Translations under genes and position numbers: made by a program
NCBI GenBank assembly: GCA_963761905.1
Contig: CAVXIQ010000002.1
Span: 1-64,000, forward strand
DNA length: 64,000 nt
DNA from: Gaiellasilicea sp963761905
Lineage (GTDB): Bacteria > Actinomycetota > Thermoleophilia > Gaiellales > Gaiellaceae
Direction: 5' to 3'
Part shown: piece by piece, positions 18,633-28,000 of the stretch
How the letters are laid out: each line of letters starts with the position of its first letter
How positions within the stretch are numbered: position 1 is the first letter of the stretch
Notes under the pieces: generated by a model
Database searches by the model: none
What the model was told of the DNA's origin: nothing
The model's input: the letters and a program-made list of their open reading frames with translations, nothing else

Positions 18633-19829
18633 TCGACCTGAAAGCAGCGCGGCACGACCCGGACGGCTACCGGGCGGCGCTCGCGCGCAAGGGAGCGGCG
18701 GACGCGTTCGACGCGATGCTCGAGGCCGACGAGCGCTGGCGGGCGCTCGTCCCGCGCATCGACGAGCTCCGAAGCCGGACGAAGCTGAAGGGCAAGCCCT
18801 CGCCGGAGCAGCTCGCCGAGCTTCAGAGCGTCAAGGAGGAGCTCCGCGCCGCCGAGACGGAGCTCGCCTCGGCCGAGGCGGCACGCGACGCGGCCCTCGC
18901 GCAGGTGCCGAACCCGCCCCACGAGTCGTCGCCCGACGGCTGGAGCGACGAGGACGCGGAGGAGCTGCGCCGAGTCGGCGAGCCACCTCGAATCGCGGAG
19001 GCCAAGGAGCACACGGAGATCGGGCGCTTCGACATGGAGCGCGCGGCTCGGCTCTCCGGTTCCCGCTTCGGCTACCTGATCGGCGACACCGCCCTGCTCG
19101 CGCTCGCGCTCTACCGCGCCGCGCTCGACCATCTCTCCCGGAACGGGTTCCTGCCCGTGATCCCGCCCGTGCTCGTCCGCGAGGAGGCGATGATCGGCAC
19201 CGGCTTCTTCCCCACCGAGCGCTCGAACATCTACGGGCTCGCCGACGACGACCTCTATCTCACCGGCACCTCTGAGGTGGCGCTCGCGGGGATCCACGCC
19301 GGCGAGATCCTCGACCCCGCACGAGCTGCCGCTCCGCTACGCCGGCTTCTCGACCAACTTCCGCCGCGAGGCGGGCGCAGCCGGCAAGGACACGCGCGGG
19401 ATGTTCCGCGTCCACCAGTTCAACAAGGTGGAGATGTTCGTCTACACGCGGCCCGAGGACTCGTGGGCGGAGCACGAGCGGCTGATCGAGCTCGAGGAGG
19501 CGTTCCTGCGCACGCTCGGGCTTCCCTACCGCGCGGTCAACGTCGCCGCGGGAGACCTCGGCGCACCCGCCGCCAAGAAGGTCGATTTGGAGGCCTGGTA
19601 TCCCTCGCAGGAGCGCTATCGCGAGATCACCTCCTGCTCGAACACCACCGACTTCCAGGCGCGGCGGCTCGGGATCCGCTACCGCGGCGAGACGGGGATC
19701 GAGCCCGTTCACACGCTGAACGGGACGATGGTGACCGATCGCGCCGTGCTGGCGATCCTGGAGAACTTCCAGGGCGAGGTCCCGGACGTGCTGAAGCCGT
19801 TCGGCGCGCCGGACACGATCTCGCGCTAG
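18629..19829 (+). CDS. serS: Seryl-tRNA synthetase, one frameshift as sequenced
   Basis: The N-terminal coiled-coil arm (RSRTKLKGKPSPEQLAELQS region) is followed by the class II catalytic core. Motif 2 is FRREAGAAGKDTRGMFRVHQ and motif 3 is TLNGTMVTDRAVLAILENF. The enzyme charges tRNA-Ser with serine. The frame changes at 19319-19320, where the sequence between GACCCC and GAGCTG has one extra base. Because the enzyme is essential and both halves are fully conserved, an error in the sequence is the likely cause. The product would be about 399 residues. It starts at ATG 18629 overlapping the HAD stop. Three tRNA-Ser genes are in this window. Confidence 0.93.
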
Positions 19830-19949
19830 CGTCGCCCTCGCCGGCAAACGTCGCCCGGATCATCCTCTCTGCATGATGACGCGGCGCGGCGCCGGCGCGA
19901 TTCTGGCCTCGTTTCCGCACGTTTCGCGCCCGAATTTCAGGAGGTCATC

Positions 19950-20342
19950 TTGCTGCTAGCCAATTACCCGTTCCTCGGCGTGCTCTGGTCGATGCTCGTC
20001 TTCTTCCTCTGGGTCGCCTGGTTCATCCTGCTCTTCCACATCATCGGCGACGTCTTTCGCAGGCGCGACGCGAGCGGCGTGAACAAGACGATGTGGCTGA
20101 TCTTCATGATTCTCGTCCCGTTCATCGGCGTCTTCGCGTACCTGATCCTGAACGGCGACGACATGGCGAGGCGGAACGCCGAGTCCCAGCAGGCCGCCCG
20201 AGGAGAGATGGACGACTACGTCCGGTCGGTCGCGGGCGGCGGCGGCGCGGCCGCGGAGATCGAGAAGGCGAAGGGCCTGCTCGACAGCGGCGCGATCAGC
20301 CAGACCGAGTTCGACGCGATCAAGGCCAAGGCGATCGCGTAG
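19950..20342 (+). CDS. PLDc_N / SHOCT-domain small membrane protein
   Basis: It starts at TTG 19950, set by a strong ribosome site (AGGAGGT, 19939-19945). Two membrane helices (LVFFLWVAWFILLFHIIGDV and TMWLIFMILVPFIGVFAYLI) are followed by a hydrophilic tail whose end, EIEKAKGLLDSGAISQTEFD, is a SHOCT domain. The first part matches the N-terminal PLD-nuclease-like membrane module. Its molecular role is not established. A terminator-like hairpin follows. Confidence 0.75.
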   Translation: MLLANYPFLGVLWSMLVFFLWVAWFILLFHIIGDVFRRRDASGVNKTMWLIFMILVPFIGVFAYLILNGDDMARRNAESQQAARGEMDDYVRSVAGGGGAAAEIEKAKGLLDSGAISQTEFDAIKAKAIA

Positions 20343-20362
20343 TCGAGAAGCGGAGCGGCCAG

Positions 20363-20394
20363 GGAGGGTTTGGCGAAAGTCCGCCAAGCCCTCC
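20363..20394. terminator. Bidirectional hairpin between convergent genes
   Basis: GAGGGTTTGGCG (20364-20375) pairs with CGCCAAGCCCTC (20382-20393), twelve pairs with one G-T. It lies between the convergent SHOCT gene and the DUF4337-like gene and can serve both. It has no long T-run. Confidence 0.6.
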
Positions 20395-21026
20395 TAGACC
20401 GCGACGCTGACCGGGAACGTCGCGATCCAGACGGCGGTTCCGAGGAAGAGCAGGCAGCCGATCGCGAGCATCGTCGCTCGGAGACCGGGCGCGGTGAGCT
20501 TCGTGCTCATCCCCGCGAAGAAGAGCGCGACCGCGAACAGGACGACGCCGAGCACGTAGTTCGACCCCCGCTGGATGTTCCGCCGCACCTGGGCCGAGAG
20601 CGCTTCCGCGGTCGCATCGAGCCGATCTGCTTCGGTCTTGGCTTGCAGCTGGTACTCCGGCATCGCGAACGGCGTCAGCGGGGCGCCGGGGGTCTTGAGC
20701 GGCTTCGTCGCGATCCACGCCTCGAACGCCGGCTTGAACTCCTCGCGGAAGCGAGTGCGGTAGAAACTCACGAGCGTCGCCTCCCCCCGAGCGTACGAGT
20801 CCACCCACGCCGTGAACGTCGCGACGTCGACCTGCTGCTGCGCGTTCGCGAGGTCGGAGGCGCGAGCCGCCTCGATCCGGGTCTTGTTCACGCTGGCCGC
20901 GGCTTTCGCCTGCTCGCCGTTCCACCGGGTCGCCTGGTAGCTGCTCCACGCGGTCGCGACGGCCGCGAGCGCGAGCAGGACTGTGGCGCCGACCTCGACC
21001 CAGTCTCGTCTGGACGGGCGATTCAC
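20394..21026 (-). CDS. DUF4337-like membrane protein
   Basis: The 210-residue protein has one N-terminal helix (VEVGATVLLALAAVATAWSS), a long hydrophilic helical middle (QQQVDVATFTAWVDSYARGE onward) and two C-terminal helices (YVLGVVLFAVALFFAG and ATMLAIGCLLFLGTAVWIA). The layout fits DUF4337-type proteins of unknown function. Its start overlaps the stop of the next upstream gene (ATGA), so it is the last gene of a coupled four-gene run from 25011. Confidence 0.6.
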   Translation of the reverse strand: MNRPSRRDWVEVGATVLLALAAVATAWSSYQATRWNGEQAKAAASVNKTRIEAARASDLANAQQQVDVATFTAWVDSYARGEATLVSFYRTRFREEFKPAFEAWIATKPLKTPGAPLTPFAMPEYQLQAKTEADRLDATAEALSAQVRRNIQRGSNYVLGVVLFAVALFFAGMSTKLTAPGLRATMLAIGCLLFLGTAVWIATFPVSVAV

Positions 21027-21847
21027 GTCGGGTTACCGAGTGCGTCGCAGGGTGGGGTGACGGTCACGCGGGCAGCCTGCAGCGCCTCGTCGACGATCCG
21101 AAGTGAGCGCTCCATGGCGACCGGGCGGACTCCACCGACCCCCTTGTTGAACGGGCTGTCGAGGAACCCGATCAGGAGCAGCATCGCCGAGACGACCGCG
21201 GCGACCGATCCCATCAGGACCGCCTGCGTGACCGCGCCCTCGGCGCTGTCCGCGAAGAACAGCATGAACACGAAGATCACTGCCGAGATGAGGATCAGGA
21301 CCAGCCACAACGGCGCCGGGATCACCCCGGCGGCCCCGTGGATCCGATCGATCCTGGCCGCCTCGCGATCAGAGGTCTCATCCAGCCATTTGCCGTAGGC
21401 GGCCTCCTCGGTCGCCGTCTTCGGCTGAACCGCCTGGAGGGTTCGAAAGAGCTCCACACCCCAGGGATTGATCTCGTCGCCCAGGCTGCCCGACTCCGCC
21501 CGAGGCCACTCCGTCTCGATCACGGATCGCCCGTAGCAGATCAGCTGGCCCGTGAGCTTGCCGGCCGCCGGCGCCCGGAGGAACTGCGCGGTCTCGACCT
21601 GCTGCGACAGCACGAGCGCCTCCTCCTCCGCCCCCGATCTCGACTGGTCGTAGCTCTCGAACGCGAGGAAGACGATGAACCCGAGCAGCACCGAAAAGCC
21701 CGTCGCGAGCACGCCGAAGACGCCCGACGCGCGGTCGCCGTCGGCGAAGCGGCTGCCCTCGGGAGCACCCCGCCGCACGAGCAGCATCGCCGTGACCGCG
21801 AGGGCCGTCGTCGCGGCGATCACGAGCGCCGCCCACAGCAGGTTCAT
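21023..21847 (-). CDS. DUF4239-like membrane protein
   Basis: The 274 residues include an N-terminal helix, a second helix in VFGVLATGFSVLLGFIVFLA just before FESYDQSRSGAEEEALVL, and two C-terminal helices (LWLVLILISAVIFVFMLFF and AVLMGSVAAVVSAMLLLIGF). The segment F-x-x-Y followed by an acidic helix is typical of DUF4239 proteins, a bestrophin-like group of unknown function. It overlaps both neighbours by four bases, so the run is translationally coupled. Confidence 0.65.
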   Translation of the reverse strand: MNLLWAALVIAATTALAVTAMLLVRRGAPEGSRFADGDRASGVFGVLATGFSVLLGFIVFLAFESYDQSRSGAEEEALVLSQQVETAQFLRAPAAGKLTGQLICYGRSVIETEWPRAESGSLGDEINPWGVELFRTLQAVQPKTATEEAAYGKWLDETSDREAARIDRIHGAAGVIPAPLWLVLILISAVIFVFMLFFADSAEGAVTQAVLMGSVAAVVSAMLLLIGFLDSPFNKGVGGVRPVAMERSLRIVDEALQAARVTVTPPCDALGNPT

Positions 21848-23875
21848 CGGGAGGCGAGCTCGGCGGGTCGTTCGACGTCGGCGCCGTGGAGCGACTTCCG
21901 CCAGCGCGACAGCACCCCGTGCACCTCCTCCGCCCCGATCACGGGGTCATCGCCGACCGCGAGCCCGACGGGATGCAGGATGAACGGTCGCGTCTGAGGC
22001 CCGCCCAGACCGCCGTGGAACGAGATCAGCTCCTCGAAGGCACACCCCTCCTCGAGGTCGCGGTCGTAGAAGCTGCCGACCATGATGTCGGCGACGTGAG
22101 GAAACCCGTCCGTCCGGAGCAGATGGCGCGGTGCGTTCGGCGAGAACGGCGCGAGCGGGTCTACGCCCTCGATCCTGCCCTCGGCGAGATAGTGGGCGCC
22201 GGCCGCACCGAGCACGACCGGACCGCGCTCCGACGAGCGAACCAGGAGCCAGCCGACGTGCGGGTGCGCTCGGAGCGCCGGAATCAGCCGGGGGTGACGA
22301 CTCTCGATCTCCTCGAGCGTCAGCCGGCGCGGCTCCTCGAGCAACGAGATGAGACCGAGGTTTCCGGAGCCGAGGACCACGATCTGCTGGTCCGAGACGT
22401 CGTTCTTCGCGCGTTTCTTCGTCTTCTTGCGTCCCGGTTGCCTCGCCGACGGCGAGCCCGACCATGGAGTGCTGCTCGTCACCGCCGGCGACCTTCTGAA
22501 CCGCTCCGTGCTCGACCGAGCGCCGGACGAGGTCGTCGAGCCCGTACCCGTTGCGCTGCTTGAACGTCGCCCCTTGCGTCTGTCCATGATCCGAGAGCAC
22601 CACGATCTCGTACGGTCGCGGCGCGTAGCGGCGCGCGCGGTCGATCCGGCCGAACTGCTCGTCGAGCTTGCGCAGCGCCTCCAGCGTGTCGGCCCGTTCG
22701 AGCCCGGAGTGGTGCGCGACCTCGTCGTAGCTCGAGAAGGTGGCGTAGACGGCGGGTCGCCCGCGCATCATGTCCGTGAGGACGCCGTAGACGATCAGGT
22801 CGCGAACGATCACGCACATCGCACCGCGGAGGAGCGGATAGATGCCGCCCCGATGGCCTCGTGGCTGCACGTCACGCCTGATCGCGCGGATCGCCGCCGT
22901 CCATTCGAGCAGAACCTCCCAGGCGAACAGGACGAGCGCCCTCGTCACGTTGAAGCCGTTCGCGAAGAAGGCGCGATAGCCGGGATTCGCGCGCTTCTCG
23001 GCCTCCATCCGGCTGACGGTGAGGATCACCTCCTCGGCCTCGCCGGAGAGCAGGTTGCCCCGGCTCGAGCCGCCATCGACGAGGAGCCCGATGCCCGTGG
23101 CCCGCTCGCGTTCGAGCCGAGCGCAGTCGTCGGGCGACGAGCAGGCGGTTAGCGTCCCGCTCTCCTTGTCGACCCAGCGGAACGCGGGAATGTCCTCGTT
23201 CGAGCCGAGCAGGATTCCCGCCTGGCTCGCCCCGGTCTGGGACGACAGGTCGGTCTCCCATTCGGTCAGCCCGTGCGTGCCCTCCGCGATCCAGCGGGCC
23301 ATGGTGGCAGCGTTTCCGTCTCGCATCGCCCTCCGCAGCACGGGAAGCGCGAGCCCGTCGATCTCGAGGAACAGAATTCCCGGCACGTCCGTTCGACTCC
23401 CGCCTCCCTGACGTCGAGCGATTCGCTGGACGACGCGCAGCGTGTACGTGTCGTCGTCGTTCGTTCCGAAGATCACCTCGAGGAACGTGCTCACGGCTGC
23501 GACCATCAAAGCCGCGAGGAGCGCCCAACCGAAGTTGTCCACCGTGAAGGTGTTGTCCAGGAGGTCCGAGGCGAGCTTCAGAACGACGGCGTTCAGCGCC
23601 AGGACGAGCAGGAACCCGAGCGCGAGCATGAACGGGAGCCGCAACGCCGCGAGCAGCGGTGGAAGTAGGGCGTTCAGCACCGCCACCACGGCGGCCACGA
23701 GGAACGCGCCGCCCGTCCCCTCGACATCGACACCGGGCAGGAGCTTCGCGGTCAACCACAGCGAGAGGGCCGTCAAGGCCCACGACACCAGCACGCGGAG
23801 AGGCTTGAACCGGGGCCGCTCGGGCTGCCACGAGACGGCCTCTCCGTAAGCCGCGGGCGAAGAAAGCGTGGTCAT
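21844..23875 (-). CDS. Holin-like membrane domain fused to alkaline-phosphatase-fold enzyme, one frameshift
   Basis: Residues about 25-140 hold four membrane helices of the phage-holin/YvlD type (LLPGVDVEGTGGAFLVAAVV, FMLALGFLLVLALNAVVLKL). From about residue 165 comes an alkaline-phosphatase-superfamily enzyme: GILFLEIDGLALPVLRRAM (first metal site), THGLTEWETDLSSQTGASQA (nucleophile region), ATFSSYDEVAHHSG and IVVLSDHGQTQGATF (metal site with DHG). The frame changes near 22432, one extra base, and continues KNDVSDQQIVVLGSGNLGL to the stop at 21844. The full product is about 676 residues. It probably hydrolyses a phosphodiester at the membrane (inference). Confidence 0.7.
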
Positions 23876-25011
23876 TCCGCCTTCTTGGCGGCGCGCTTCG
23901 CCTCCTTCTTCGCCGCGCGCTTAGCCTTCTGGTCAGCCACCTGCACCTTGGCGTCGCCGTACGACTCCCCGACGAGCATCTTCCCGCCGGTCCAGCCGAA
24001 GACCGCCACGACGAGGACGAGCGCGACGAGGATGTTCCAGGCGGTCGTGATCAGTTGCTGGGCGGTGGAGTAGTCGACGGCGGTTTTGTTGGGAACCTCG
24101 CAGCACACATCGAGCGCGAGCGCATTCGTCGCCTGAGTGACCCCGACCGCACCGGGCGTGACGGAGACGGTGTTGGCGAGCGAGCCCGAGCCGGTCACCC
24201 ACATGATCGACTCGAACGTGACCGGGATCGCGAACGCGGCCAGGAAGATCCCGATCACCGTCAACTTGCAGAACCACGAGAGGAGTGACGGGAGAAACGC
24301 TCGGGTGAGGTACTCCTTCGGACGCGTAAGGATCGCGCCGCCCTCCTTGGCCTGGAGCCAAAGCTTCTTGACCTTGCGCCAGAAGACGCGCCCGACGATC
24401 ACGATCAGTAGGGCACCGCCCGTCACGATCAGGATCGACGTGACCGGGTGCTCGGTGAGGTTGCCGAGGCTCTCGGTGAACGAGCCCGGGACGGAGAGGA
24501 ACAGGTACAGGTAGACGAAGGTGCCCGCGATCGTGAAGAAGATCTTTTGCACGAGATACGCGGCGAACGAGCCCGCCAGCGTCGCGGAGGGGATGATCGC
24601 GACGAACATGATCAGCGTCACGAAGGTGCCGATGTTCGCCGGCAGGAAATTGTTCATCGAGACCCCGACCGCGTAGGCGGTGACGATCGGCCAGAGCTGG
24701 ACCTGGCCGGGGTAGGCCGCGCTGAGAATGCCGTAGTAGGAGAGCCCGGCCAGGAGCGTCTGGCCGGTCTGGAAGGCGAGTCCGGCGACGATGTAGGCGG
24801 TGGGGACAGCCTTGATCTGGGCCCACAGGTCCTTCAGCCACGCGATGATGTCGATCCCGAGCAGGTGCAAGAGGACGATGGCGAGGGCCGTCCCGCCGAG
24901 CCAAGCGCCGACCTTGATGAGCCGCTGCCGTCGGGAAGGCTCGCCGAAAGGCGTGCCGGGGTAGCGCCGAGGAAGGGCGGCTTCCGTCACCGGTGGAGTC
25001 GTGGTCACCAA
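23872..25011 (-). CDS. Lysylphosphatidylglycerol synthase-type flippase domain membrane protein
   Basis: The 379 residues include about eight membrane segments; the pattern SYYGILSAAYPGQVQLWPIV, NNFLPANIGTFVTL and the later GSLANTVSVTPGAVGVTQAT is that of the UPF0104/LPG-synthase membrane domain, which moves lipids across the membrane. There is no aminoacyl-transferase domain. The C-terminal tail is a lysine/alanine repeat (KAKRAAKKEAKRAAKKAE), probably cytoplasmic and basic. It is the first gene of a four-gene coupled run and is divergent from the arylsulfatase. Confidence 0.75.
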   Translation of the reverse strand: MVTTTPPVTEAALPRRYPGTPFGEPSRRQRLIKVGAWLGGTALAIVLLHLLGIDIIAWLKDLWAQIKAVPTAYIVAGLAFQTGQTLLAGLSYYGILSAAYPGQVQLWPIVTAYAVGVSMNNFLPANIGTFVTLIMFVAIIPSATLAGSFAAYLVQKIFFTIAGTFVYLYLFLSVPGSFTESLGNLTEHPVTSILIVTGGALLIVIVGRVFWRKVKKLWLQAKEGGAILTRPKEYLTRAFLPSLLSWFCKLTVIGIFLAAFAIPVTFESIMWVTGSGSLANTVSVTPGAVGVTQATNALALDVCCEVPNKTAVDYSTAQQLITTAWNILVALVLVVAVFGWTGGKMLVGESYGDAKVQVADQKAKRAAKKEAKRAAKKAE

Positions 25012-25211
25012 CTCGGTGATTCAAGCATCCTTCGGCCACTCCTCTCCGGGCATCGTCCAAACGGTGTGATTCCTTCGACCGAGCCTGAAGGACTACGCCG
25101 TTCGCAAAGCTCGCGGCATCCCGATTCATCCCCTTCGGGCGATGAGGCCGCCGAGGGGAGGCGGAAGAGTGGTGCCTCCTTCGGCTTCACCGCCATATCC
25201 AGGAGGGATCG

Positions 25212-27575
25212 ATGCCCGAGAGGCCGCAGCTGCGACGAGACGTTCTCCCCATTCCCGACATCACGCCGAGCGGAGCAACGAGCTACGACGCGAAGGATCC
25301 GCCGCGTCGTTCCCGCCGATCGAGCAGCTCCGGCCACCCGAGGGCGCGCCGAACGTGCTCGTCATCCTGCTCGACGACGTCGGCTTCGCCGCGTCGAGCG
25401 CCTTCGGCGGCCCGATCGCGACGCCGAACGCCGAGCGGCTCGCCGCCACACGGCCTCAAGTACAACCGCTTCCACACGACCGCGCTCTGCTCGCCGACGC
25501 GCCAGGCGCTGCTCACCGGCCGGAACCATCACTCGGTCGGCATGGGCGGGATCACCGAGATCGCGACCTCGGCGCCCGGCTACAACTCGCTCCGGCCGAA
25601 CACCTGCGCGCCGCTCGCCGAGACGCTGAAGCTGAACGGCTACTCGACCGCGCAGTTCGGCAAGTGCCACGAGGTGCCGGTGTGGGAGACGAGCCCGATG
25701 GGGCCGTTCAGCGCCTGGCCGACCGGCTCCGGCTTCGAGCACTTCTACGGCTTCATCGGCGGCGAGACGAACCAGTACGCGCCGGCGCTCTACCAGGACA
25801 CCGTGCCGATCGAGCCGGACAGGACGGCCGACGAGGGCTACCACTTCACCGAGGACATGACCGACCACGCCATCGACTGGATCTCGCAGCAGAAGGCGCT
25901 GATGCCGGACAAGCCCTTCTTCGTCTACTACGCGCCGGGTGCGACCCATGCCCCCCACCACGTGCGGCCGGAGTGGTCGGACAAGTACAAGGGTCGCTTC
26001 GACGACGGCTGGGACGCCCTGCGGGAGCGGACGCTCGCAAAGCAGAAGGAGCTCGGCGTCGTGCCGCCGGAGGCGGAGCTGACCGAGCGCCCCGCCGAGA
26101 TCCCAGCGTGGGACGACATGCCTGACGACCTCAAGCCGGTGCTCGCGCGCCAGATGGAGGTCTATGCGGGGTTCCTCGAGCACACGGATCACCACATCGG
26201 CCGGCTGCTCGACACGCTCGGCGAGCTCGCGATCCTCGAGAACACGCTCGTCTACTACATCATCGGCGACAACGGCGCCTCGGCCGAGGGCTCGCCGACC
26301 GGCTGCTTCAACGAGCTGGTCGTCCTGAACGGCGCCTTCGGGCTCGAGACGACGGAGTTCATGGTCTCGAAGATCGACGACTTCGGCACGCCGGAGGCCT
26401 ACAACCACTACGCGGTGGGCTGGGCGCACGCGATGGACACGCCGTACCAGTGGACGAAGCAGATCGCCTCGCACTGGGGCGGGACGCGGAACGGCACGAT
26501 CGTGCACTGGCCGAACGGGATGAAGGCGAAGGGCGAGATCCGCTCGCAGTTCCACCACGTGATCGACGTCGCGCCGACGGTGCTCGAGGCGGCGGGCCTG
26601 CCGGCGCCGCTCAGCGTCAACGGCGTCCAGCAGCGGCCGCTCGAGGGCGTCTCGATGGCCTACACGTTCGACGACGCCGAGGCCGCCGACCGCCACACGA
26701 CCCAGTACTTCGAGATGTTCTGCAACCGGGGCATCTACCACGAAGGCTGGACGGCGGTGACACGGCACAGCATCCCGTGGGTGGGAACCGAGATGCCGGC
26801 GTTCGACGACGACGTCTGGGAGCTCTACGGCCCCGACGACTGGACGCAGGCGTACGACCTGGCCGACGACAACCCGGCGAAGCTCCGCGAGCTCCAGCGC
26901 CAGTTCATCATCGAGGCCGGGAAGTACAACGTCCTGCCGCTCGACGATCGCCGCTACGAGCGCTTCAACGCCGAGATCGCGGGTCGACCGCAGCTCGTGC
27001 ACGGCAACTCGCAGCTCCTGTTCGGCTCGATGGGGCGGTTGACGGAGAACTCCGTGATCGTGAACAAGAACAAGTCGTTCTCGATCACTGCGGCGCTCGA
27101 GGTGCCGGAGGGCGGAGCGGAGGGCGTGATCGTCGCCCAGGGCGGCGCCTTCGGCGGCTTCTCGCTCTACGTCAAGGACGGCAAGCCGGCGTATTGCTAC
27201 AACCTCTTCGGCCTGCAGCGGTTCAAGGTCTACGGGGACGGCACGATTCCCGCCGGCGAGCATCAGGTGCGGATGGAGTTCACCTACGACGGCGGCGGCC
27301 TCGGCAAGGGCGGCGACGTCGCGCTCTTCCTCGACGGCGAGCAGGTCGGCAACGGCCGCATCGACGGAACGGTGCCGATGCTCTTCTCCGCCGACGAGAC
27401 GACCGACGTCGGCTCTGACAGCGCGACCCCGGTGAGCGACGACTACGGCCCGAAGGACAGCGAGTTCACCGGGCGCGTTCGCTGGGTGCAACTCGACGTC
27501 GACGCCGCCGCCGAGGACGTGGATCACCTGATCACGCCCGAGGAGCGGCTCCGGGTCGCGATGGCGAGGCAGTAG
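25212..27575 (+). CDS. Arylsulfatase, two compensating frameshifts
   Basis: ATG 25212 has AGGAGG at 25201-25206. The sulfatase signature CSPTRQALLTGRNHHSVG carries the cysteine converted to formylglycine. Metal ligands are DD in LVILLDDVGF and DN in IIGDNGASAEG. The C-terminal half contains GTRNGTIVHWPNG and a long beta-rich end. It hydrolyses sulfate esters. Codons 25302-25450 are in another frame: a shift near 25302 (one base short or two extra) and one extra C at 25451 restore the frame, so the metal-binding block is lost in a simple translation. There is no classical signal peptide, so it may be cytoplasmic. The corrected product has about 787 residues. Confidence 0.9.
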   Translation: MPERPQLRRDVLPIPDITPSGATSYDAKDPPRRSRRSSSSGHPRARRTCSSSCSTTSASPRRAPSAARSRRRTPSGSPPHGLKYNRFHTTALCSPTRQALLTGRNHHSVGMGGITEIATSAPGYNSLRPNTCAPLAETLKLNGYSTAQFGKCHEVPVWETSPMGPFSAWPTGSGFEHFYGFIGGETNQYAPALYQDTVPIEPDRTADEGYHFTEDMTDHAIDWISQQKALMPDKPFFVYYAPGATHAPHHVRPEWSDKYKGRFDDGWDALRERTLAKQKELGVVPPEAELTERPAEIPAWDDMPDDLKPVLARQMEVYAGFLEHTDHHIGRLLDTLGELAILENTLVYYIIGDNGASAEGSPTGCFNELVVLNGAFGLETTEFMVSKIDDFGTPEAYNHYAVGWAHAMDTPYQWTKQIASHWGGTRNGTIVHWPNGMKAKGEIRSQFHHVIDVAPTVLEAAGLPAPLSVNGVQQRPLEGVSMAYTFDDAEAADRHTTQYFEMFCNRGIYHEGWTAVTRHSIPWVGTEMPAFDDDVWELYGPDDWTQAYDLADDNPAKLRELQRQFIIEAGKYNVLPLDDRRYERFNAEIAGRPQLVHGNSQLLFGSMGRLTENSVIVNKNKSFSITAALEVPEGGAEGVIVAQGGAFGGFSLYVKDGKPAYCYNLFGLQRFKVYGDGTIPAGEHQVRMEFTYDGGGLGKGGDVALFLDGEQVGNGRIDGTVPMLFSADETTDVGSDSATPVSDDYGPKDSEFTGRVRWVQLDVDAAAEDVDHLITPEERLRVAMARQ

Positions 27576-27590
27576 CGCGGCCGGCGGTCT

Positions 27591-27938
27591 CTAGCCGTCG
27601 ACCAGCTCGAGCGCCTCGGCGACGTCGTAGCCGAGCGCGAGCCCGAGCTTCGGCGCCGCGGAGACCACCCGGGCGACCCCGACGATCGGGATCACCGCGA
27701 TGAGCGTCCCGACGATCTCCTCGTAGGACGCTCCCGCGCGCAGTCCCGCCTCGACGTCGTTCATGTACGAGGGCGGAGCCGCGTCGACGGCGATCAGCGC
27801 CGCGATCCTGAGCAGTGCATGCGACCGCTGGTCGATCCCGGAGAGCGTGACGTTGGCGCGGTCCTCGCTGAGCAACGCTTCGATGAAACGGTCGTCGCGC
27901 AGGGCAAGCCTACGAAGCGTGAGCTTGTATTCGTCCAC
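27591..27938 (-). CDS. Carboxymuconolactone decarboxylase-like (AhpD-fold) protein
   Basis: From GTG 27938 the 115-residue protein reads VDEYKLTLRRLALRDDRFIE, then RSHALLRIAALIAVDAAPPS and GLRAGASYEEIVGTLIAVIP. The helical pattern fits the CMD/AhpD fold, but the redox CxxC of AhpD is absent, so a peroxidase-reductase role is unlikely. A longer open frame continues upstream only because it joins the shadow frame of the regulator gene. It lies just downstream of that regulator on the same strand and converges with the arylsulfatase. Confidence 0.65.
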   Translation of the reverse strand: MDEYKLTLRRLALRDDRFIEALLSEDRANVTLSGIDQRSHALLRIAALIAVDAAPPSYMNDVEAGLRAGASYEEIVGTLIAVIPIVGVARVVSAAPKLGLALGYDVAEALELVDG

Positions 27939-28000
27939 GAGATCGCCTCGCCCATTGGACGCCTTGCGACGGCCGGCAACATCGTCCGGTGCGGGTGAAA

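Noticed and set aside
25362..27527. A long minus-strand frame opposite the arylsulfatase
   Set aside because: Its composition is that of an antisense shadow of a GC-rich gene, and the sulfatase motifs are on the plus strand.
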